This document shows, piece after piece, positions 58,418 through 64,000 of a stretch of 64,000 nt of DNA. The notes beneath the pieces were generated by a model, which worked only from the letters and a program-made list of their open reading frames with translations, was not told the DNA's origin and did no database searches. Position 1 is the stretch's first letter; each line of letters begins with the position of its first letter. The translations under genes and the position numbers were made by a program. Source of the DNA: Effusibacillus pohliae DSM 22757 (GTDB lineage Bacteria; Bacillota; Bacilli; Tumebacillales; Effusibacillaceae); contig NZ_AQXL01000123.1 in NCBI RefSeq assembly GCF_000376225.1, forward strand, positions 16,978 through 80,977, given 5' to 3'.

Positions 58418-58780
58418 GGGGGCGTTTTTGGATTCGACGGGGATTGATCGAGCATGAGTAGCGGGTCGTGGGGCTGCGCACACGTTAAAAACGCGGACCT
58501 AAATATAAACGCAAACAAAAACAACAACCTTGCCCTCGCTGCGTAATTGCAGCTAGGCCGTTCTATTCCTTATCGCCGGTGTAGGGGATAGGGCGTCATC
58601 ATAGCCGGATAGCCTGGACGCATCGGTCTGCGTGCGCCAGGCGAAACGCAGCAGACTAGCCGATCACCAGCCTGTCCCTCGGCGGGTGTGAGGCGAAACC
58701 TGCAATAGAGAGGACTGCACCCGGAGAAGCTCATGTGGCGAGGTCTTCGGACAGGGGTTCGACTCCCCTCGCCTCCACCA
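58418..58780 (+). ncRNA. ssrA: transfer-messenger RNA (tmRNA)
   Basis: About 363 nt. The 5' end GGGGGCG pairs with CGCCTCC at the 3' end (acceptor stem), followed by the typical TTTTTGGATTCGACGG. The T-arm CAGGGGTTCGACTCCCCT and encoded ACCA close the molecule. The resume codon GCA is at 58511 and the tag frame 58511-58546 reads ANKNNNLALAA, then stop. Pseudoknot regions fill the middle. It rescues stalled ribosomes with SmpB. No terminator is visible after it because the prophage integrase gene ends 20 bp away. Confidence 0.97.
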
Positions 58781-58799
58781 AAGTACAGAAAATGAGGGT

Positions 58800-60206
58800 T
58801 TAGACGGTTAGGAGATCGGTGATTTCCCAGCCGTCTTTTCCTTTCAGGATCACGATTTTTTGAAACATTGACTGGATCAGTTGTTTTTGTGTTTCGGGTT
58901 CGATGAGATCCCAATCTTCTTTCAAGCTCTTCATCATTTTGCGAAGTTCTTCGACCGGAATTGAAGGTTCTGGTCTGTCTTGAATTTGTTCGTAAAGCGC
59001 TCGCATTCGAGCATCTTCTTCTTCGATCAACATCGCATAGTCCTCCGCCGATAACTTGCCATCACCAAGGGCGAGCATCCAATTCTTGCGGCGGCGATTG
59101 CTTTTTTCAACTTCTTTCTGGATGTCGGTTTGGGTGTTCCTTTTTTTCGATTTTTTGCTTTGGAACCCGTCGTCGATCAGTTGCAAGTGATCAAATACAA
59201 GTTGATTCAACATTCGTTCTGAAATGCTCGGCGCATCACAAGTTTTCTTTGCATACTGGTTCAGACACCGATAGCTGCGGTATTCCCGTCCGTTATGCAC
59301 CGATGTATTGCCTGCGTATGTGGCTCCACACTGTCCGCATTTTACGATGCCGCTATACGCATAGATAAATGACCGCCTGGACATATAACCGGCTGCGCGG
59401 CGGGACCGAAATTGCTTGACTCGTTCAAAGTCCTCTTTGCTTACCAGAGGCACATGTTGGCCTTCCGTCAGGATTCGGCTTTCTTCCGGCCAGTGGGCTG
59501 GTTTGAAATGGTTGTATCCTGCATACGTCGGGTTGGTGAGCACGTTTCGAACGCTTTTATTGTCCCACTTTCCACCTTCTTTAGTGGTCGAGAATTCGTT
59601 CATATACTTGGCGATTTTTGTTACGCCCCAACCGCGGTTGAGGTATAGATCGAAAACCTCGCGTACTAGCTTCGCTTCTTCCTCCACAACGACCAGATTG
59701 TATCGGTCGTCAAATGTATAACCGAGCGGCGGCCGTGACATGTGTTTTCCGCCTTTTTGCGCTTTTTTGGTGAGTCCTTTAAGGGTTTCTTCCCGCAAAT
59801 TCTCCAGATAAATCTGCGCCCAGATACCTGAGAAAAAGAGGAATGCTTTCCCCATGGGTGATCGGGTATCAATTTCCTCGGTTCCCTGTGCCGCGATGAT
59901 CAACCTCACGTCCAGTTTGTTGATGAGTTCCACAAAGGCATACAAATCGCCAAGATTCCGGCTGAGCCTGTCCAATTTGTGAATGAGCAAGGCTTCAAAA
60001 CGGCCGGCCTTCATGTCGGCGATCATCGCTTGGACGCCAGGTCGTTTGAATGTTTTTCCGCTTACACCTGGATCCGAGTATACGCGGTACAATTCGAGCC
60101 CTTTTCGCTCAAGAAGCTCCATAAGGATATCGTGCTGCGCCTCAAGTGAAAAACCATCCTCTGCTTGCATGTTTGACGAAACGCGAGTGTAAATTGCCGC
60201 TCGCAA
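58800..60206 (-). CDS. large serine recombinase (phage-type integrase)
   Basis: 468 aa. Resolvase domain at the N-terminus with the catalytic serine in YTRVSSNMQAEDG and the arginine motifs HKLDRLSRNLGDLYAF; recombinase domain (RPPLGYTFDD to about 290); zinc ribbon CGQCGATYAG...CLNQ...TCDAP; and a long coiled-coil C-terminus. It integrates or excises DNA between short att sites. TTG 60206 lies 8 bp from GGAGGAG; GTG 60215 overlaps that site. The gene ends 20 bp from the ssrA 3' end, marking the left edge of an integrated element. Confidence 0.92.
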   Translation of the reverse strand: MRAAIYTRVSSNMQAEDGFSLEAQHDILMELLERKGLELYRVYSDPGVSGKTFKRPGVQAMIADMKAGRFEALLIHKLDRLSRNLGDLYAFVELINKLDVRLIIAAQGTEEIDTRSPMGKAFLFFSGIWAQIYLENLREETLKGLTKKAQKGGKHMSRPPLGYTFDDRYNLVVVEEEAKLVREVFDLYLNRGWGVTKIAKYMNEFSTTKEGGKWDNKSVRNVLTNPTYAGYNHFKPAHWPEESRILTEGQHVPLVSKEDFERVKQFRSRRAAGYMSRRSFIYAYSGIVKCGQCGATYAGNTSVHNGREYRSYRCLNQYAKKTCDAPSISERMLNQLVFDHLQLIDDGFQSKKSKKRNTQTDIQKEVEKSNRRRKNWMLALGDGKLSAEDYAMLIEEEDARMRALYEQIQDRPEPSIPVEELRKMMKSLKEDWDLIEPETQKQLIQSMFQKIVILKGKDGWEITDLLTV

Positions 60207-60226
60207 AGTCACCACTCCTCCGATGT

Positions 60227-60643
60227 TTATTCCGGGTACACAATTTCAATTTCATCATCCGGCCGTCTGATCCCACAGCAGACCCCGGTGACGACGAACT
60301 GGTTGCGGTGGGTGGAGATCGGCGGGTATTCATCGTTTGCTGCGAGCAATTCGATTTCGGATGCCCACATGTCTGGGATGATGCGCAGAATCGCCTCGTC
60401 GCCAAAGTGGATGAAACACAGTTGCCTGTGTTCTGTCGGCCACCCCTGACGGCGGAACAGGAGATAGTCGCCGCGGCGAATCCCCCAGTTTTCCAGACCG
60501 TCATCGCCCAGGATCACGGCAAACCGCTGGGCGTAATCGATGGTTGACAGTTTGAGGAACGGGTATTCGTCCTGGGGGAAGAAAGGCGTTGGGGCTGCGG
60601 TGTAAAATTCTCCGACGATGGGGGCCAGCATCCGTAGATCCAT
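60227..60643 (-). CDS. S24/LexA-fold protein without HTH and without catalytic dyad
   Basis: 138 aa. The stretch GDDGLENWGIRRGDYLLFRR corresponds to the GDSMxxxGIxxGD segment of LexA/CI C-terminal domains, and FIHFGDEAILRII to the strand that carries the catalytic lysine. Serine is replaced by Asp and lysine by Leu, so self-cleavage is not expected. It has no DNA-binding domain. GGAGGG lies before the ATG. It lies 12 bp after immA and 21 bp before the integrase gene; a partner of the repressor/protease is plausible. Confidence 0.7.
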   Translation of the reverse strand: MDLRMLAPIVGEFYTAAPTPFFPQDEYPFLKLSTIDYAQRFAVILGDDGLENWGIRRGDYLLFRRQGWPTEHRQLCFIHFGDEAILRIIPDMWASEIELLAANDEYPPISTHRNQFVVTGVCCGIRRPDDEIEIVYPE

Positions 60644-60654
60644 CAGAATCCCTC

Positions 60655-61272
60655 CTAGTCATAATTGCGGACTTTGTACACCACTCGTCCGTCTTTGCAG
60701 TAATACTCCGTGCGGCCGATGGTGTAGGTCATATTGAAGTCGCGGCCGTATCGCGGCCGGCGTTCCATCGCCACCGCAGCCTGCTTCTCAACTACCAGCA
60801 ACTCCAATCGCGCTTGCAGCAGTTCCAACCGTCTTCGCATAAATCGTTCGGTTACCGCGAACGCTTCCGCCAGCTGCGGCACGAGTTGAGCCAGGGGCAT
60901 CGCGGGGACGATCCGCTGGATGAGCATGAACGTGGGTGCCAACCAGTAGTAGGGCATCCGGTTTGCTTCGTGCTCCTGCATGGACCGAAACAGCTCGGTC
61001 ATGGTCAGTTGATTCCCGGCGTGCCGGATTGCGTGCGTAAGCTCGTGAAAAAAGTCCTCGCGTTGCTCCTGCGGCGTCAACCGCGAGTCGATCACGATCG
61101 CGGTACCGATCATTTTACTGTGAACGTCCAGTTTCAAAAGCCGCAACCCAAAGTGTTCCGCGATCAAGTCAATGTCAATGTCGGACGGTTGGATGATCCC
61201 GATCCGCTGGTATGTATCGATGACCACCTGTTCAAGGCGGCAGGGTCTGTATACGGGAAGCTCTTTGAACAT
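60655..61272 (-). CDS. ImmA/IrrE-type metallopeptidase
   Basis: 205 aa. Zinc motif HELTHAIRH (about residues 76-84) with a downstream acidic helix (QEHEANRMPYYWL). Such proteases cleave the cognate phage repressor after DNA damage, as ImmA does in ICEBs1. The partner repressor is probably the product at 62984. GGAGG lies 5 bp before the ATG, and a LexA-type box lies 19-30 bp upstream. Confidence 0.85.
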   Translation of the reverse strand: MFKELPVYRPCRLEQVVIDTYQRIGIIQPSDIDIDLIAEHFGLRLLKLDVHSKMIGTAIVIDSRLTPQEQREDFFHELTHAIRHAGNQLTMTELFRSMQEHEANRMPYYWLAPTFMLIQRIVPAMPLAQLVPQLAEAFAVTERFMRRRLELLQARLELLVVEKQAAVAMERRPRYGRDFNMTYTIGRTEYYCKDGRVVYKVRNYD

Positions 61273-61290
61273 GATGGCCTCCTCGAAAAG

Positions 61291-61302
61291 GAACGTTTGT
61301 TC
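61291..61302. promoter_or_regulatory. LexA (DinR)-type box upstream of immA
   Basis: GAACGTTTGTTC fits GAAC-N4-GTTC. The same 12 bases recur at 62117-62128. Confidence 0.65.
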
Positions 61303-61309
61303 TGTTTTG

Positions 61310-61337
61310 GTCAGAAAAGAAAAGCCCGCCAGGGGCT
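61310..61337 (-). terminator. terminator of the DUF5131 gene
   Basis: On the minus strand AGCCC-CTGGC-GGGCT, followed by TTTTCTTTTC. The stem includes the last bases of the gene. Confidence 0.65.
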
Positions 61338-62067
61338 AGATGATTTGCGATGAGCTTGGTGCATTTGGGTATTCATTCCATGTCCTACCGTCGAGAATTC
61401 GGCCAGTTCGATGCTTTTGTACGCCGCCCCATTGTTTGAAAAAAAACGCCACCTGTTGATTGATGCATTGATCCCGAATACTTTCAACCCACTCTTTTTT
61501 CATCGGGCGTGCGCCCGGTCCTGATTCTCCACCGACAATTACCCAATGAATCCCCCGAAGGTCAAGATTGTTTAAAGGGCCGATTAATGGTTCGAGTGAA
61601 AGAAAACGAATTTTGGCTGGTACTTGGCGAAGATGGTCAATACGGTGTATCACCCTTTCATCTTCCACACTAACACCCTGCCAGATGTTATTTGGCCATG
61701 GTAAGTCGAAAGATAGTTCAAGCAACCGATCCGACCGTTTTGTTAGGATTTGAAATGTGTGCCAATGAGCACGCTGCATGGTTTGAAACACTTGCTGGAT
61801 GAATTCGAACGGAATGTCCTTATGGAATAGATCAGACATCGAATTCACAAATATTCGCCGAGGTCTTTTCCATTTCAAAGGCAAGTCAACAAGATCATGA
61901 TGCAGTGTTACGTTAAAACCATTGGCATAACGCGGGTTATTCATTGCATGTAAGCGCTTCGCCATAGTAGCAGCGTAGCAATGCCTACAGCCTTCTGAAA
62001 TTTTTGTACACCCAGTCACCGGATTCCAGGTCGCTTCAGTCCACTCAATAGAGGACATCGTTGCCAC
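61336..62067 (-). CDS. three-Cys-motif protein, phage Gp37/Gp68 family (DUF5131)
   Basis: 243 aa. [16 protein letters not shown] is the family opening, and the three cysteines are in [14 protein letters not shown] (CX6CX2C), reminiscent of radical-SAM clusters. Other family marks are [22 protein letters not shown] and [14 protein letters not shown]. The biochemical function is unknown. In many phages and mobile elements the gene is paired with tcmP, which lies directly upstream here. GTG 62067 follows GGAGG by 8 bp. Confidence 0.88.
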   Translation of the reverse strand: MATMSSIEWTEATWNPVTGCTKISEGCRHCYAATMAKRLHAMNNPRYANGFNVTLHHDLVDLPLKWKRPRRIFVNSMSDLFHKDIPFEFIQQVFQTMQRAHWHTFQILTKRSDRLLELSFDLPWPNNIWQGVSVEDERVIHRIDHLRQVPAKIRFLSLEPLIGPLNNLDLRGIHWVIVGGESGPGARPMKKEWVESIRDQCINQQVAFFFKQWGGVQKHRTGRILDGRTWNEYPNAPSSSQII

Positions 62068-62116
62068 TGGACATTCCTCCTTTTGAGTAGATTGTACAAC
62101 ATCCTCGAGGAGAATA

Positions 62117-62128
62117 GAACGTTTGTTC
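62117..62128. promoter_or_regulatory. LexA (DinR)-type box upstream of the DUF5131 gene
   Basis: GAACGTTTGTTC, identical to the box at 61291. A TACAAT -10-like hexamer lies between it and the gene on the minus strand (complement of about 62089-62094). Confidence 0.6.
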
Positions 62129-62130
62129 TG

Positions 62131-62934
62131 TTAAATATCGAGAGAAATTTGATTGCTTTGTTGTTTATACACCCAGTCCATTATGTTTTTACCAGCTTTG
62201 TGTTTCCCGACCCAGATCATATAGTATAATTTTTGACCGGTGGTGCTTTTGAAACATTTAGAAACATAGCAATAGGGATAGCCTACTTCCTGAAGGCGAC
62301 GGGTATAAAGATCCAATAATCCAAACAGCAAATATGTTCGGGGCTTACAACGATAAATTTCTTCCCATTCATCCGTTCCGAAAAATTTGTTTAATCGTTC
62401 TTTTTGAAAACCCTCTTGCCTACGTGGATCACGAGGAAGATAACGCAAGAGTGTCATATGATACGGATATAAAATAAAGAGTTCAGTTCTCCACAATGCC
62501 AAAGTCTCGATTGTAGACCAATGAATATGATCGCCAGACGGATCGAGAAAGACAAAAGTTGGGGCAGTCGGATGAATCGATCGCATTATCGAAGGCAGAA
62601 CAATATTGCAGTCTCCTTGATGAAACTGGACCTTGTCGGTTACGTTATGCTGTTTCGCCAATTTTTTCAGGTCCTGAACACGATCTTCTTCGAGTTCGCA
62701 GAAATGGAGTTTGGTAAACTGCTCAGCGTACTTGAAGGCAATAGTTGCCGAACCAGCCACTTTTTCTTTGGTTTCACGGTGTATCCATTCTCCGCGGCCG
62801 GCAAAACCGTCTATATAATATCGATGCAAGGCAGTCTTTGTGGCTTTTAAATAAGCCGGGAGATATCTTTCCAAGAAGGCCAATTTGTCAATGGACCATT
62901 GCCCAATTGTGTTTTCCTTGCTCCCGTATCCCAT
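62131..62934 (-). CDS. tcmP: three-Cys-motif partner protein TcmP
   Basis: 267 aa. The start MGYGSKENTIGQWSIDKLAF, the DGFAGRGEW motif and FVFLDPSGDHIHW are typical of TcmP (TIGR04474), which resembles class I methyltransferases in fold. Its function is unknown; the family is defined by its co-occurrence with three-Cys-motif (DUF5131) proteins. ATG 62934 has AAGGGG upstream; an open frame to 63147 overlaps the repressor gene and is not real coding sequence. It lies 49 bp after the repressor gene on the same strand. Confidence 0.85.
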   Translation of the reverse strand: MGYGSKENTIGQWSIDKLAFLERYLPAYLKATKTALHRYYIDGFAGRGEWIHRETKEKVAGSATIAFKYAEQFTKLHFCELEEDRVQDLKKLAKQHNVTDKVQFHQGDCNIVLPSIMRSIHPTAPTFVFLDPSGDHIHWSTIETLALWRTELFILYPYHMTLLRYLPRDPRRQEGFQKERLNKFFGTDEWEEIYRCKPRTYLLFGLLDLYTRRLQEVGYPYCYVSKCFKSTTGQKLYYMIWVGKHKAGKNIMDWVYKQQSNQISLDI

Positions 62935-62983
62935 GTCGTTCCCCTTGCTTTTGACCGGTTTCCAGTTCCCGTAACCCGCGTGC

Positions 62984-63370
62984 CTATTTCTTCCCCTCCT
63001 CTTTATCCCCATGCAGCGCCTTCCAGATCTTGATGAGGTCGCGTTGATGCTCTTCCGGCGCGCTGGCGAAGTCTTTGAAGAACAAGTCAAGATCCGGATC
63101 GTTTTTGATCTTCTCCAGGATCTCGAGATCTTCAGGGGAGAGATCACCCAGAGGCCCCCACTCGGCTGTGTCCATCCGCCCGGTCAGAAGGTAGTCGACG
63201 GTCGTGTCGTACAGTTCAGCCAACTTTGCAAGTGTGTCCGCATCGGGTTCGCGTTTGCCGATCTCGTAGTTGGCATAGGCACCGCGCGATATCCCCAAAA
63301 AGTCAGCCACTTGCTGCTGGGTATATTCATAGCGTTTGCGAAGCTCCGTTAGTCGGACGTGCAACTTCAA
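62984..63370 (-). CDS. prophage repressor, XRE family
   Basis: 128 aa. HTH in residues 6-62 (LTELRKRYEYTQQQVADFLG, then SRGAYANYEIGKREP), followed by an acidic C-terminal helical part with no S24 domain, as in ImmR-type repressors cleaved by ImmA. TTG 63370 follows GGAGGAG by 5 bp. It is divergent from the small HTH gene at 63530; four operators lie between them. Confidence 0.9.
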   Translation of the reverse strand: MKLHVRLTELRKRYEYTQQQVADFLGISRGAYANYEIGKREPDADTLAKLAELYDTTVDYLLTGRMDTAEWGPLGDLSPEDLEILEKIKNDPDLDLFFKDFASAPEEHQRDLIKIWKALHGDKEEGKK

Positions 63371-63399
63371 AGTGGCTCCTCCTTCACTCGTTTAGTTCC

Positions 63400-63428
63400 A
63401 GTATAGTGCGTCCTATTGAAGCGAGAAA
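63400..63428 (-). promoter_or_regulatory. leftward promoter of the repressor gene
   Basis: On the minus strand TATACT (complement of 63400-63405). The -35 region at 63423-63428 is poor, and operator O1 fills the spacer. Confidence 0.5.
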
Positions 63429-63512
63429 TATTTGCGTCAAAAAGAAACAAAAACACTTGACTGCGTCAAAATGAAGCGTATAATAAGGGATAGATATGCT
63501 TCAAAACGACGC
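63407..63512. promoter_or_regulatory. four phage-repressor operators
   Basis: Sites at 63407-63422, 63433-63448, 63462-63477 and 63497-63512 share TGC(G/T)TC-N5-GA(A/C)GC (the second ends GAAAC). Each is a 16-bp near-palindrome with an A-rich centre. Start-to-start distances are 26, 29 and 35 bp. O1 covers the repressor promoter and O3 the rightward promoter. Confidence 0.8.
63457..63484 (+). promoter_or_regulatory. rightward (early) prophage promoter
   Basis: TTGACT (63457-63462), 16 bp and a perfect TATAAT (63479-63484); operator O3 lies between them. Confidence 0.8.
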
Positions 63513-63529
63513 GATTGGAGGTGTGGAGT

Positions 63530-63748
63530 ATGAGAAGGTGGCTGGTGGAATACCGTGGCTCTAAGACTCAAGAAGAAGTTGCAACTGCATGCGGTATCCA
63601 CCGCGGGTATTACTCACTGATTGAAAGCGGCGATCGAACCCCAAGTGTTCCGGTTGCCAAACGTATCGCAGCCTATCTTGGTTTTGAGTGGACGCTTTTT
63701 TTTGAGCAAAACTGCGTCGAATCGACGCGAACCGCCAGCACGGCATAG
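63530..63748 (+). CDS. Cro-like XRE helix-turn-helix protein
   Basis: 72 aa. The HTH covers most of the protein (YRGSKTQEEVATACGIHRGY, then IESGDRTPSVPVAKRIAAYL). ATG 63530 lies 6 bp after GGAGGTG. Divergent from the repressor and first gene behind the rightward promoter, it is in the Cro/excisionase-control position. Confidence 0.85.
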   Translation: MRRWLVEYRGSKTQEEVATACGIHRGYYSLIESGDRTPSVPVAKRIAAYLGFEWTLFFEQNCVESTRTASTA

Positions 63749-63774
63749 GGGGTGAGTCGCCGCAGTTACGACGA

Positions 63775-64000
63775 CTACTGGTTCGTCAAAACACGCTTGA
63801 TCAAACGAATGTCCGCTTCGTGATCCTGAACTTGCTTCTGCAGATCAGTGATTGGCGATTGCAGTTCGCTCGCGCGGGCAGTTTGTTCTTCGATGGAAGC
63901 GATCTTTTGTTTGATGTCGGAGATGTCCTGCTGGACGAACGAAAGTTTGGTTTCAAGCGTATCGAAGCGGTGGTTCATCTGGGATTTGATATCGATGATA
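63775..64000 (-). CDS. coiled-coil protein, 3' part
   Basis: The frame is open to the window edge, so the 5' end is outside. About 75 codons are seen, heptad-patterned (FDTLETKLSFVQQDISDIKQ, then LQKQVQDHEADIRLIKRVL). ATG 63976-63978 is a possible internal start. Function unknown; it converges on the small HTH gene. Confidence 0.6.
   Translation of the reverse strand, partial: IIDIKSQMNHRFDTLETKLSFVQQDISDIKQKIASIEEQTARASELQSPITDLQKQVQDHEADIRLIKRVLTNQ

Overview
The window is one continuous chromosomal stretch of a Gram-positive, endospore-lineage bacterium of the class Bacilli with fairly high GC for that group. Gene order closely follows blocks known from Bacillus subtilis: ftsEX-ctpB-minJ, uvrBA, yvlCD, hprK-yvoD-ppaX-yvoF, hisZGDBHAFI-yvcD-trxB-yvcI-rapZ-yvcK-whiA-crh, cggR-gap-pgk-tpiA-gpmI-eno, and secG-estA-rnr-smpB-ssrA. 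Protein style, GTG/TTG starts and selB suggest the Alicyclobacillaceae/Effusibacillus/Tumebacillus side of Bacilli. This is inferred; no 16S gene is present.

Layout. 1-1772: end of argG, then argH. 2165-8358: cell division and wall (ftsEX, ctpB, minJ) and a flagellar stator (motAB). 8504-13753: SOS-controlled uvrBA. 13880-19751: a small arginine-rich ORF, a decayed pspC beside yvlD, a PucR/CdaR-like regulator, an MsmX-type sugar ATPase, hprK and a LysM-G5-M23 endopeptidase standing where lgt lies in B. subtilis. 19830-28902: yvoD, ppaX, yvoF and an eight-gene histidine operon without hisC or a histidinol-phosphatase gene. 29181-39380: the yvcD-to-crh block with selB inserted after trxB. 39440-44828: two leftward thiol peroxidase/redoxin genes, a tRNA-Arg(CCG), thiD, a ProC/ComER-like gene and rpoN. 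44898-52023: glycolytic operon with CggR-type operators at its head and a second set between gap and pgk. 52184-58780: secG, estA, rnr, an inserted regulator/peptide cassette, smpB and tmRNA. 58800-64000: the left end of a prophage or integrative element abutting the 3' end of ssrA.

The most unusual system lies at 55791-57320. An XRE-HTH plus TPR regulator of RRNPP-like build is followed 15 bp later by a 64-codon secreted peptide gene. After its signal sequence the peptide consists almost entirely of four 10-residue repeats sharing AVDEHGY. The four copies of this core use different synonymous codons, so the peptide sequence, not the DNA, is what is conserved. This looks like a multi-copy peptide pheromone precursor with its receptor, placed between two normally neighbouring housekeeping genes.

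Other notable points: a 61-bp structured repeat shared by the trxB leader and the hisB-hisH gap; a compact pseudoknot-like element after hisI; CggR-type palindromes over a possible pgk promoter; a TcmP/three-Cys-motif (DUF5131) pair inside the prophage lysogeny cluster with LexA-type boxes; four repressor operators between the divergent prophage regulators; and an HPr-like protein in the crh locus that has kept His15.
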